Assembly (NCBI RefSeq): GCF_000953825.1 | Contig: NZ_BBUL01000093.1 | Location: 62,001 to 126,000 of the forward strand | Direction: 5' to 3' | DNA length: 64,000 nt | Origin: Cellvibrio sp. OA-2007 | Lineage (GTDB): Bacteria > Pseudomonadota > Gammaproteobacteria > Pseudomonadales > Cellvibrionaceae | Shown here: positions 7,443 through 15,125 of the stretch, piece by piece | How the letters are laid out: each line of letters starts with the position of its first letter | Position numbering within the stretch: position 1 is the first letter of the stretch | Position numbers and translations under genes: made by a program | Notes under the pieces: model-generated | The model's input: the letters and a program-made list of their open reading frames with translations, nothing else | What the model was told of the DNA's origin: nothing | The model's database searches: none

Positions 7443-7701
7443 CGGCAGCTTTCAAAATCTCCAATTTGAGTTCAAATGGATTGAGTTCCAAATTTTTATA
7501 TTTACCTACTCGAAAGCTCCCAACACCCACTTCATAATCTCCAACCGGAAATGCATCAGCAGGAGTTTTCAATGGGATTTCGATCTCATGCGGGTATGCA
7601 CCACCGAGATGCACATATGCAGACTGATAATAACGAACCCCTTTTGATGTATTTCGTGATTGGGGGAAATGATGACCATTAACAACCGAAACTTTTACCA
7701 T
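7420..7701 (-). CDS. Phage ssDNA-binding protein, gene V-like
   Basis: A 93-residue basic/aromatic protein beginning MVKVSVVNGHHFPQSRNTSK and rich in Tyr, Phe and Gly, consistent with a gene V-type OB-fold. Position between the replication gene and the coat genes fits. Such proteins coat the newly made plus strand, divert replication from double-strand to single-strand synthesis and often repress translation of the replication protein. Sequence similarity to known gene V families is moderate by eye, so the assignment depends partly on context. Confidence 0.75.
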   Translation of the reverse strand: MVKVSVVNGHHFPQSRNTSKGVRYYQSAYVHLGGAYPHEIEIPLKTPADAFPVGDYEVGVGSFRVGKYKNLELNPFELKLEILKAAGVLSKAG

Positions 7702-7760
7702 TTTTAAAGCCTCTTTTTGATTAAAAATAACGAGCGTAGAGTTATTGAAACAAGTCCAAG

Positions 7761-7786
7761 GGGCGCACCGCTAACGCGGTGCGCCC
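7761..7786. repeat. Strong hairpin at the 3' end of the replication gene
   Basis: 11-bp perfect G+C-rich arms (GGGCGCACCGC / GCGGTGCGCCC) with a TAAC loop. The rep stop codon lies in the loop side of the hairpin. No T tract follows on the minus strand, so it is not a standard terminator. It could stabilise mRNA or act as a packaging or origin hairpin on the ssDNA genome. Confidence 0.55.
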
Positions 7787-9591
7787 AAAGGAATTGAATT
7801 TGATTTAAAAGAACTCATAATATGAGCTGGATAAAGGTGTGAGTTTTGTTCACTAATTTCGGTGACAATTTCGACAATGCCATCCATTATTTTTTGACGT
7901 GCAAGGCGAAGCTTTTCGTTATCACGGACATCCCAGGTGTGAATTCGACTCAGCACAGTAAGGCCAGCATACAAAACGCCGACAACGCGTTCTTTTGCTT
8001 CATCGCCGTAACGAGTTTTAGTAGCGGGGACAATTACACCAGACGTTTTATCAATCTGTTGAGATGCCGCATACGATGGTCGAACCGTCTGTTCATCGCG
8101 ACGAACTGTTGGACCTCCCATGAGCAAAACAAATTGATCCCAATTACCATCTGCAGCTGCCTGTCTAAGCGCCTCCAATTCTCCATCCTGCTCAGATAAA
8201 CGACGTAGTTCTCGCCATACAGTCACGCTGGCACCTCCAATTTGTTGGAATTGTCTAATGCGGTGCGTGCGTGACCATGCTTCGATTTTTTCGGCGATAT
8301 CAGAAGCATTTTTATTTGCCCAGTCCTGACCGCCATGAACGTTTTTATTGTCTACGCCGTAACCATCTATATTTTTGCAAATGTATTTAATTAGATACCC
8401 AATGGCCGAATACTCACGTCCTGTTTTATTGTTAATTCCCTGTTTAATTTTCTCGATTTTCAATCGACGTTCTCTCGCGCCTTTTTCACTAGGCGAATCC
8501 TGCAATGCGTAATGATGAAAAACCTCAGAAATAATTTGTAGATTTTCAGATGATGAAAACAGAAGGAAGTGCCAATGCGGTGTACCGTCATGATGTGGCT
8601 CAGCAATACGAAATCCATAAGGCTTAATTTGCAAACGACTGAATTTTGCCTGCATTTTTGCCCATAGACCGGACAGATATTCCTGCGCATCACGCGGAGT
8701 CAGTCCCGCATATGCTTTGTTTGGAACAACAACCGCTTTGCCGTCACTAACCGTAATTTTTGTCATACGGTGAAATTTGGATGGGGTGGTCAGTGTTATA
8801 AAAACCCCCTCATGTCCTAAAAGCTTCGAAACGGACTCGAAACCCTTTACGCGCGTGATTAATTCATATCTCCGGATTGCTGGATTAGAAACGCCTAAAT
8901 CGGATAGTTCTGACAATGTGAATTCCTGATCCAGCTCATTAACAGCAATTTTAGATTCCAGATAATTTCGATTGGCATGTTTGCGGACACGGCAATTTGC
9001 TGTTGAAACATGCGAGCAGTATTGAGAATTTTTTGCATGTACCTGGCGCAGATCGCGCGCAACGGATTCAATGCGATCGGCCTGCATTTTTCGTAACTGT
9101 CTGCGCCACCACAGAGGGCAACACAGGCGATTTATTGCAGCTGGGAGATCGGAACGATCAGGGCGAACGGAAGGAGGATCAATCTGAAATCTGGCGATGA
9201 ACAACACCAAATGTTGAAAGGTTTCTTCATAATCAAGTTGACTGGAATCAGAGATAGAATTCCTGATCCAGTCGCACGCTAGTGCGACCTCACTGGCATA
9301 ATCGCAGACATCACGATACCCATCAGCTGAAAGCAGTGAAAAAGAGGATTCAGAAATCGAAAGTTTTTGATCCAGATTTCGCAAGAACGAATTAGCAGCA
9401 ACATGGCCGTTTTTCTGCGCAGCATGCAGGTATGAAGCCGCGGCAGCAGACTGAAGCGGGCCGACACGATCAAAAATCTGACGTCGGAATTTTGCACAGT
9501 CAACTGTCCCGAACTGGTCCAGAACTGAAAACTGATGTTGCTGGCCATCAAAACCTATGAATTGGCCAGGCATGGTATGTGGTGATACCAT
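7771..9591 (-). CDS. Phage replication initiation protein, P2 gpA-type HUH endonuclease
   Basis: A 606-residue protein. The catalytic region carries HHDGTPHWHFLLF (the HUH metal-binding HWH) followed by YLIKYICKNIDGY with paired tyrosines, the pattern of the P2 gpA family of rolling-circle replication endonucleases. It should nick the origin, attach covalently to the 5' end and start rolling-circle replication. Length is close to other gpA-type proteins and much longer than Ff gene II (about 410). The ATG at 9591 has GAGGA eight bases upstream. Two hairpins with identical loops lie just upstream in its leader. Confidence 0.88.
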   Translation of the reverse strand: MVSPHTMPGQFIGFDGQQHQFSVLDQFGTVDCAKFRRQIFDRVGPLQSAAAASYLHAAQKNGHVAANSFLRNLDQKLSISESSFSLLSADGYRDVCDYASEVALACDWIRNSISDSSQLDYEETFQHLVLFIARFQIDPPSVRPDRSDLPAAINRLCCPLWWRRQLRKMQADRIESVARDLRQVHAKNSQYCSHVSTANCRVRKHANRNYLESKIAVNELDQEFTLSELSDLGVSNPAIRRYELITRVKGFESVSKLLGHEGVFITLTTPSKFHRMTKITVSDGKAVVVPNKAYAGLTPRDAQEYLSGLWAKMQAKFSRLQIKPYGFRIAEPHHDGTPHWHFLLFSSSENLQIISEVFHHYALQDSPSEKGARERRLKIEKIKQGINNKTGREYSAIGYLIKYICKNIDGYGVDNKNVHGGQDWANKNASDIAEKIEAWSRTHRIRQFQQIGGASVTVWRELRRLSEQDGELEALRQAAADGNWDQFVLLMGGPTVRRDEQTVRPSYAASQQIDKTSGVIVPATKTRYGDEAKERVVGVLYAGLTVLSRIHTWDVRDNEKLRLARQKIMDGIVEIVTEISEQNSHLYPAHIMSSFKSNSIPLGAPR

Positions 9592-9627
9592 GAGCTGTTC
9601 CTCTTTTTGCGAAGCTGGGACAAACTC

Positions 9628-9677
9628 GGGGCGTTGGCGCGCCCCACTCAGCCATACCAGTTGGCGCTGGTATGGCT
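9628..9677. promoter_or_regulatory. Tandem hairpins with identical loops in front of the replication gene
   Basis: Hairpin 1 (9628-9645) has 6-bp arms GGGGCG/CGCCCC. Hairpin 2 (9650-9677) has 10-bp arms AGCCATACCA/TGGTATGGCT. Both present the same octamer GTTGGCGC (9633-9640 and 9660-9667) at the loop. They lie 36 bases and more upstream of the rep start. They could be the nicking origin for the HUH protein, or an mRNA target for translational repression. Confidence 0.65.
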
Positions 9678-9682
9678 ACCTT

Positions 9683-9892
9683 CTAAAACCTTTCAAAGTC
9701 CTGCTCTAAACATTCTTTCGTGAGTAGTGCCACATTGATCATGCGGTGTTTGCCTACCTTCAAAGTCGGCAGGTGTCCGCGCTCGATCATTCCACGCAAC
9801 GTTTCCTCACTTAATCCGCTCATTTCTGAGAATCGCGCCTTGGTCACTATTGGGGTAGTGGCTTGGACGGCGGGTTTGTGTTCGTTTTCCAC
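9683..9892 (-). CDS. Excisionase/AlpA-like DNA-binding protein
   Basis: A 69-residue protein with a winged-helix/MerR-like helix-turn-helix: KARFSEMSGLSEETLRGMIERG, then HLPTLKVGKHRMINVALL. This is the typical length and layout of excisionase-family proteins that direct integrases toward excision or regulate phage genes. It is the first gene of the minus-strand phage operon and is divergent from the repressor gene, making it a Cox/Cro-like switch partner. Confidence 0.75.
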   Translation of the reverse strand: MENEHKPAVQATTPIVTKARFSEMSGLSEETLRGMIERGHLPTLKVGKHRMINVALLTKECLEQDFERF

Positions 9893-10010
9893 TATTTACC
9901 CTCGTTACAACACAATTCTGGACAATTGGGGCCATTCACGATTTAATACATGAATTCAAGAACAAATCCCCTGAAAAAATGTATTTTTAAAATAGCGAGG
10001 TCCGTCATTA
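9893..10010. promoter_or_regulatory. Divergent lysogeny control region
   Basis: 118 bases separate the excisionase-like gene (minus) and the repressor (plus). It contains an imperfect inverted repeat at 9934-9955 (ATTCACG ... CATGAAT, one mismatch) and a repeated ACAATT at 9911 and 9922. These are reasonable operator candidates for the repressor; individual promoters are not certain. Confidence 0.45.
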
Positions 10011-10712
10011 ATGTCAACCCTAGCCAGGCGAATTCGCGCAATACGTACAGCTCTACACATGACCAGAGAGGCGTTCGGGGACAAAATTGGAATCCCGGGG
10101 AGAACCATAGAGGGAATAGAAAGTGAGGGCCGAATCCCAAGAGGTGACGTTCTGGAAGGCATAGCTAAAGCCCTGCCGCAATTTGCCTACTGGTTGCTAA
10201 CACAGAAAACAGACGGTGCTCAACACATCGCACCGCTAGGAGCTCAGGTCCCGTCAGATAGGGACTCTTATTTGAGGGTGATCGATCATGTCGATGCGCG
10301 TGGAATTAGTAGATGTATTGTTAAAGAAAATTTGTTTAGAAAAGTTGTTTTTATCCAGTCGAAGAGTGACGAATCAAATCTGGCAGTATTAATTGAAATC
10401 AATCAAACAAATGTCTATCACACCACATCAGCATCTGTTGTAAATGTTATTTGGATAGGATCAGGAATACTGAATTTCGACTCAGATCACGGGGGCAGGA
10501 ATAGCTTAATTAAACTGCGAGAAGAACTTTCCAAAATTGATCATGATCTTGTGTTAAAAGCAGAATATTTCGAGGCAGAAGATTCAATAGTACAAAGCAC
10601 AAGTTCAACTTTAATTATAGCCTATAAAGAACTATTGAAGCCCAATGAAAATACAAAGAACTACGAGCGCTTTATTGCCTGGAAAAATGGAGAAGAACCG
10701 TATGACAATTAA
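10011..10712 (+). CDS. Prophage repressor, XRE helix-turn-helix family
   Basis: A 233-residue protein. The N-terminal helix-turn-helix (LARRIRAIRTALHMTREAFG and the following 35 residues) resembles phage CI/XRE regulators. The C-terminal part has no Ser-Lys LexA-type protease motif that I can see, so self-cleavage on DNA damage is doubtful. It is transcribed away from the excisionase/replication operon and its end overlaps the integrase start by 11 bases, so repressor and integrase are probably made together in the lysogen. Confidence 0.75.
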   Translation: MSTLARRIRAIRTALHMTREAFGDKIGIPGRTIEGIESEGRIPRGDVLEGIAKALPQFAYWLLTQKTDGAQHIAPLGAQVPSDRDSYLRVIDHVDARGISRCIVKENLFRKVVFIQSKSDESNLAVLIEINQTNVYHTTSASVVNVIWIGSGILNFDSDHGGRNSLIKLREELSKIDHDLVLKAEYFEAEDSIVQSTSSTLIIAYKELLKPNENTKNYERFIAWKNGEEPYDN

Positions 10713-11691
10713 AAAAGAGGGGGAAAAGTGGCTTGTAGATTTATACACAAATGGACGTAGCGGAAAACGTATTCGAAAAAAATTTGATACGAAGATTGAG
10801 GCAGCTAGATTTGAGAAGTTTGCATTAGCAAACGTAGGCCAAAAAAAGGAATGGAATGCGTCAGAGCGTGATAAACGAACACTGAATGAACTCATTGAAA
10901 AGTGGTGGATGCTGCATGGGCAAACATTAAAAGATGGCATACGACGAAAAAGCAAGCTATATCAAATTTCAGAAAAAATGCGCAACCCGATCGCGTCAAG
11001 CGTTACAGCAAAAGACTTTGCTTACTATCGCTCATTACGCCTCGATGAAGATAAGGTGACGCCCAATACAGTAAATCATGAGCTTGCCTACATAAAAGCA
11101 GTTTTTAACGAATTAGACCGCGCGGGAGAATGGACGCTACCCAATCCATTTAGAAAATTGAAAGCAATAAAATTCGACGAAACAGAATTAGCCTGGCTCA
11201 CTACAGAGCAAATTAAAAGACTGATGGTTGAGCTTGAAAATAGCACCAATCCATCGGCAGTTATTGTTGCGCGCATATGCCTGGCAACAGGTGCACGATG
11301 GGGTGAAGCGGAGGGATTAAACGGCCAACAAGTTAGAGACGGGCGCATCACATTCAGCAAGACCAAAAGCGGCAAGACCCGATCAGTCCCCTATAAAGAT
11401 ACAGTAATTGAAAATTATGTGAGAGGTAAAACAGGGAAGCTTTTCGAGAGTTGCGCAGGAGCATTTAGGAAGGCTGTAGAACGGGCAAATATCGAACTAC
11501 CTGCAGGGCAACTAACGCATGTTTGTCGCCACACATTTGCGAGCCATTATTTAATGAACGGCGGCGACATTCTCACACTGCAAAAAATATTGGGGCACTC
11601 GACGCTAACCATGACCATGCGCTATGCGCACTTTGCACCAGAACATCTAGCGGATACTCCCGAAAAGTGCCCACTGAAATTTATAGCCTAA
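10702..11691 (+). CDS. Phage tyrosine integrase
   Basis: 329 residues from the ATG at 10702, which has GGAG nine bases upstream; a longer frame from 10645 is less likely. An N-terminal arm-binding part is followed by a core-binding region and the catalytic domain, which contains ATGARWGEAEG (first Arg), LTHVCRHTFASH (His-x-x-Arg) and LGHSTLTMTMRYAH (nucleophile Tyr). It recombines the phage circle with the tRNA-Phe 3' end. Use of its own integrase, rather than host XerCD at dif, is shared by a subset of inoviruses. Confidence 0.92.
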   Translation: MTIKKEGEKWLVDLYTNGRSGKRIRKKFDTKIEAARFEKFALANVGQKKEWNASERDKRTLNELIEKWWMLHGQTLKDGIRRKSKLYQISEKMRNPIASSVTAKDFAYYRSLRLDEDKVTPNTVNHELAYIKAVFNELDRAGEWTLPNPFRKLKAIKFDETELAWLTTEQIKRLMVELENSTNPSAVIVARICLATGARWGEAEGLNGQQVRDGRITFSKTKSGKTRSVPYKDTVIENYVRGKTGKLFESCAGAFRKAVERANIELPAGQLTHVCRHTFASHYLMNGGDILTLQKILGHSTLTMTMRYAHFAPEHLADTPEKCPLKFIA

Positions 11692-11831
11692 GTGTTTACA
11701 AAATGAAATGCGTGGTTCAACTAGCCGTGACAAATCTATGAGGCGCATGGTTGGCCGGTACCGCCTGCGGGACTATGCTCCAAACCAGGCGGACGACCAT
11801 CTTTCGGTGAGTACAAAAGTTAATGAATAAT

Positions 11832-12563
11832 TCAATTAGTGCTTGAATTAATACTTATAACTTCGTCTAGGAAGGATTGTGCATATTCAGCTACAAGCTT
11901 TTGCGCAAGATCAGGATTAATACTAAGTCGATCTATAGCAATTTTTAAAGCAGCCTGAGGATCTGAGAGTATCAGGGAAAGCGATCTCTCAAGCGCACGA
12001 CATACAGTTTTTAAACCATATTTAATATCCGCTCGCGTCCAAACATCAGCAGGAATTGCTCCCCAATGCCTGTGCATCATGCATAAATCAAATATGTCCT
12101 TATTATCGCCATTGCTATATCTATCGGCATTGGCCAAAAGCTTGGACAGAAAGCAAGACTCCCTATCTATAAATGGCACAGGGAAAAGATCCGAGCGACT
12201 ATCGGCATGAAAATCAAAATAGTCAAAATGCACGAACTCTAGCTTTATAGGATCGCCATCTGGAAAAGCAATAGATGTTCTTACACCATCTCTATCTGCA
12301 CGAATATCACGGAAAAAAGAGAGCGACTCGTTTGGCATCAAAAGAGCACCCAAGCTTTTTTCAGATACCTCATTCCTGACAGCTCGATATGAAGTTGGCG
12401 TCACACAGAAGAAATCTATATCAACAGATTCACGATACTCTTCAATTTCCAAAGCAATACGGGTACCACCGCCAAAAAGAATCGAATGCTCAGCCAAATA
12501 GAGAGCATCAAACTTTTGTAACACTTGGAGAATTCTTTGATGATGGGGACGATGAAACGTCAT
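11832..12563 (-). CDS. AbiEii/AbiGii-type nucleotidyltransferase toxin
   Basis: A 243-residue protein with the DNA polymerase beta-like nucleotidyltransferase signature GGGTR at residues 31-35 and DIDFF at 48-52, followed by a basic helical C-terminal region. This is the layout of the AbiEii/AbiGii toxin family, whose members modify tRNA or other substrates and can abort phage infection. It overlaps its upstream partner by four bases (ATGA). It lies between the integrase and attR, a common place for prophage-borne defence genes. It is not the classic AbiEi-AbiEii pair, since the partner is much shorter. Confidence 0.8.
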   Translation of the reverse strand: MTFHRPHHQRILQVLQKFDALYLAEHSILFGGGTRIALEIEEYRESVDIDFFCVTPTSYRAVRNEVSEKSLGALLMPNESLSFFRDIRADRDGVRTSIAFPDGDPIKLEFVHFDYFDFHADSRSDLFPVPFIDRESCFLSKLLANADRYSNGDNKDIFDLCMMHRHWGAIPADVWTRADIKYGLKTVCRALERSLSLILSDPQAALKIAIDRLSINPDLAQKLVAEYAQSFLDEVISINSSTN

Positions 12564-12781
12564 GCAGCAGCCAAAAAGAAGCCCTTACCATAACTTTGGG
12601 TAAGGCACTCAATAAGCTGGCATTCTTTTGGGGTTAGCTTAGCTTGGTCGACATAACGCCAACGCTGTTCATATTTTAAAAAGGCATCCTGAGGAACAAT
12701 AAGGCGATCAACCCTGTCCCACAAAATGAGATCAAGCTCTGGATACTCTTTTCTATCAATACATTGAATGACGTTGTTCAT
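12560..12781 (-). CDS. Small partner of the nucleotidyltransferase toxin (putative antitoxin)
   Basis: A 73-residue acidic protein (start MNNVIQCIDRKEYPELDLIL) with the helical segment LTPKECQLIECLTQSYGKGF near its end. It is directly upstream of, and overlaps by four bases, the nucleotidyltransferase gene, the usual toxin-antitoxin layout. Short proteins of this type commonly precede AbiEii-like genes, but I recognise no named domain. The antitoxin role is inferred from position. Confidence 0.6.
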   Translation of the reverse strand: MNNVIQCIDRKEYPELDLILWDRVDRLIVPQDAFLKYEQRWRYVDQAKLTPKECQLIECLTQSYGKGFFLAAA

Positions 12782-12945
12782 GGCGTTTTGCCAAATTAGG
12801 GTACAAGCTATAAAGCAACTGACGGGACTGGAGCGATTAGCAATTGCTCATATTTGATCAAAAGATATGACTTACTGACAGACATGTCAATTATTTTATT
12901 TGTCATTATATTTGTTGAGAAATGCGGGGGAGAGGGGAGAAACTA

Positions 12946-12973
12946 AAAAGCCCCCATTTTGGTGGAGGCTTTT
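12946..12973. terminator. Terminator-like hairpin near the right prophage end
   Basis: 11-bp arms AAAAGCCCCCA/TGGAGGCTTTT with one mismatch, flanked by A and T runs. It sits between tRNA-Phe (ending at 13050 on the minus strand) and the toxin operon, and can stop tRNA transcription entering the element. Confidence 0.6.
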
Positions 12974-13048
12974 AGTAGGCAGACTGTAGTCACTGCATTT
13001 AATAAATCAAATTACTACCTTAGTAAGCAATTGATTCATAAGGAATTA

Positions 13049-13097
13049 ATGGTGCCCAGACCCGGAATCGAACCAGGGACACGAGGATTTTCAATCC
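13049..13097. repeat. Right attachment-site repeat of the prophage
   Basis: 49 bp identical to 550-598, coinciding with the tRNA-Phe 3' part from anticodon stem to CCA. Confidence 0.92.
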
Positions 13098-13125
13098 ACT
13101 GCTCTACCGACTGAGCTATCTGGGC
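13050..13125 (-). tRNA. tRNA-Phe (GAA)
   Basis: 76 bases with a complete cloverleaf. The acceptor GCCCAGA pairs with TCTGGGC; the D-arm AGCTCAGTCGGTAGAGC is present. The anticodon stem GGATT/AATCC carries GAA, the T-arm has GGTTCGAATCC, and CCA is encoded. It is rebuilt intact after phage integration and serves as the attachment site. Confidence 0.97.
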
Positions 13126-13176
13126 GTGTCGCTTCTTGTTCAGTGTTTGCTAAGCGCTGCACTGCAAGAGGCGCGT

Positions 13177-13205
13177 ATTAAACCTGTTTGGCCTTTTTGA
13201 GTCAA
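13177..13205 (-). promoter_or_regulatory. Sigma-70 promoter for tRNA-Phe
   Basis: On the minus strand TTGACT (13205-13200) and TTTAAT (13182-13177) are separated by 17 bases, about 50 bases upstream of the mature tRNA 5' end. Confidence 0.55.
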
Positions 13206-13364
13206 TAGTCGGGATTAAAAAAAATTGAATCCTGACTGATATGGTTATTTTCACAGCGCAAATCGCTCATTTAATACACTTGTGTATTTTCCGGTGCGCG
13301 CACGCTCTATCAGCTAACCCTCTATTCAAGCATTCACTCATCAGATCACAGGGCAAACAGCCTA

Positions 13365-13943
13365 TTATTTAAAGTCGTCGCCATCCTTTGCGCGCGCAAT
13401 GGTATCGGCGATTTCACTGCCCTTGCCCTGCAAAATTTCCGGTGGGGTCAAGCCGCACAATTCGTGCGGAAATACTAACCAGCGGTCGGTGGCGTGCACG
13501 TAAAAATCCGGGGTTAACTCGGTGACATTGCGCGCGGGTTTATACCAGGGGCAGGCAATTTTTATTACGTTGGGTGTATTGCGGCGGGACTTGCGTTTGA
13601 TTTCGTCGATAATGGCCTGTATCGAACGACCGGAATCAAACACGTCATCGACAATCAATAATTCCTGATCGGCATTAACGTTTTTAATAATGTAATCCAA
13701 ACCATGCACACGAATGTCTTTGCTCTGTTTATCGATACCATAATAGGACGACGTGCGAATTGCGATATGATCGGTCGCAATACCCATGTATTCCAAATAT
13801 TCCTGCACCGCAATGCCCACCGGTGAGCCGCCACGCCAGACACCAACAATAAAATGCGGGCGAAATCCGCGCTGATAAATTTGCTCGCCTAATTTGAATG
13901 AATCGAGCAAGAGCTCATTGGCGGTTATAAAATGTTTATCCAT
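13365..13943 (-). CDS. Hypoxanthine/guanine-type phosphoribosyltransferase
   Basis: A 192-residue type I phosphoribosyltransferase. The PRPP-binding loop LLIVDDVFDSGRSI lies near residues 95-108, the PPi-loop region VGVWRGGSPVG near 33-43, and the base-binding region WLVFPHE near 154-160. It should convert hypoxanthine and/or guanine/xanthine plus PRPP to the nucleotide in the cytoplasm. It is the last gene of a minus-strand purine group, 57 bases after the deaminase, so deamination of adenine to hypoxanthine would directly feed it. It is not a close copy of E. coli Hpt or Gpt, so the preferred base is unsettled. Confidence 0.85.
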   Translation of the reverse strand: MDKHFITANELLLDSFKLGEQIYQRGFRPHFIVGVWRGGSPVGIAVQEYLEYMGIATDHIAIRTSSYYGIDKQSKDIRVHGLDYIIKNVNADQELLIVDDVFDSGRSIQAIIDEIKRKSRRNTPNVIKIACPWYKPARNVTELTPDFYVHATDRWLVFPHELCGLTPPEILQGKGSEIADTIARAKDGDDFK

Positions 13944-14000
13944 CGCGCTTACCTATTGTCGAAATACGATTGGTATTGAAATACTAATGGCATTGAAATA

Positions 14001-15068
14001 CTACTGAAAATTGTTTGCGTAGTTTTTTAGCTGTCCAATAAACTTCAGCTTTTCATCATCGCTAATAAAACTCGAGGTAAAACTATGGTGAGCTAATAAC
14101 AACGCCTGTTCGCGGGTTACGGGAAACGCATCGGCGAGAGCAAAATAGTTGTCGTTGAGATATCCACCAAAATAAGTGGGATCATCCGAGTTAATCATTA
14201 CACGCAAACCTGCATCCAGCAGCGTAAATAGATTGTGTTCGGCCATAGTATCGAACACACACAAGCGCACATTGGAGAGCGGGCACACTGTGAGCGGAAT
14301 TTGCGTTTCGCGCAGGTAGTCCATCAACTTCGCATCTTCATCACAACGCACACCGTGATCGATGCGCTCAACATTTAATAGTTCAATCGCCTCCCAAATA
14401 TAACTCGGCGGGCCCTCTTCCCCTGCGTGAGCAACCACACGATAACCTTCTGTGCGAGCGCGGGCGAAGACTTCGGTAAATTTACTAGGAGGATGACCTA
14501 ACTCAGAACTGTCCAAACCGACGGCGATAATTTTATCTTTCCACGGCAGGGATTCCTCCAGCGTTTTCATCGCACTCTCGGCACTTAAGTGTCGCAAAAA
14601 ATCCATCACCAACTTTGCGCTAATACCCCAGTCTTTTTTGGCATCAGCCATCGCCCGCAAAATGCCGCTGATTACCGTGGCAAACGCAATACCGCGCTCG
14701 GTATGAGTTTGCGGGTCAAACGACAACTCCGTGTGCTGCACATTATCGGCTTTGCATTTTGCAAAATAATCGCGAGTGAGATCGTAAAAGTCCTGCTCAG
14801 TATTGAGCACCGACGCACCGCGATAATACACATCTAAAAAACTTTGCAGATTGGTGAATTGATAGGCGGCTTCAATTTCCGCGATGGATTTATAGGGCAA
14901 CTCCACCTGGTTGCGCTGCGCCAATTTAAACATAAGCGCTGGCGACAAAGCTCCATCGAGATGCAAATGCAACTCTGCTTTGGGCAGGCCAGCTAAAAAA
15001 TCGCGCGAGGCCAATTCATTGAGTTTAGGTATGCCGGAAAAATCCGGAGCAATCACCGATGGAATCAT
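14001..15068 (-). CDS. Adenosine deaminase superfamily enzyme, probably adenine deaminase
   Basis: A 355-residue metal-dependent deaminase. Zinc ligands are in [11 protein letters not shown] (34 and 36), further active-site residues in [11 protein letters not shown] near 217-227, and the metal Asp in [12 protein letters not shown] near 294-305. The SDDPxYFGGY end and the segment [15 protein letters not shown] match the Pseudomonas PA0148-type enzymes, shown biochemically to deaminate adenine although named adenosine deaminase. The product would be hypoxanthine, the substrate of the neighbouring phosphoribosyltransferase. GGAG eight bases upstream supports the start. Specificity is inferred from motif resemblance. 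Confidence 0.9.
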   Translation of the reverse strand: MIPSVIAPDFSGIPKLNELASRDFLAGLPKAELHLHLDGALSPALMFKLAQRNQVELPYKSIAEIEAAYQFTNLQSFLDVYYRGASVLNTEQDFYDLTRDYFAKCKADNVQHTELSFDPQTHTERGIAFATVISGILRAMADAKKDWGISAKLVMDFLRHLSAESAMKTLEESLPWKDKIIAVGLDSSELGHPPSKFTEVFARARTEGYRVVAHAGEEGPPSYIWEAIELLNVERIDHGVRCDEDAKLMDYLRETQIPLTVCPLSNVRLCVFDTMAEHNLFTLLDAGLRVMINSDDPTYFGGYLNDNYFALADAFPVTREQALLLAHHSFTSSFISDDEKLKFIGQLKNYANNFQ

Positions 15069-15125
15069 ATTTATTCTCCTTTCCCGATAGGTTCACTGTT
15101 TATCGCAATCTCACCGCAATACAAA

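Larger units (their letters stand above)
550..13097. mobile_element. Integrated filamentous phage (inovirus-like prophage) in tRNA-Phe
   Basis: The element is bounded by a perfect 49-bp direct repeat (550-598 and 13049-13097). The right copy is the 3' part of an intact tRNA-Phe; the left copy is only the orphan 3' fragment. Inside are a tyrosine integrase, a divergent repressor and excisionase-like gene, and a minus-strand module in filamentous-phage order: HUH replication protein, ssDNA-binding protein, small membrane protein, major coat, two tiny membrane proteins, adsorption protein, DUF2523 protein, Zot/pI and secretin. Base composition is visibly A+T richer than the flanks. Cargo at the ends is an MFS exporter with a HigA-like gene on the left and a nucleotidyltransferase toxin pair on the right. 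At about 12.5 kb it is long for an inovirus, and the cargo accounts for the excess. Confidence 0.9.

Noticed and set aside
10645-10701. Longer integrase start at 10645
   Set aside because: The ATG at 10702 has a clear GGAG site, and the extension overlaps the repressor gene with no sign of conservation.
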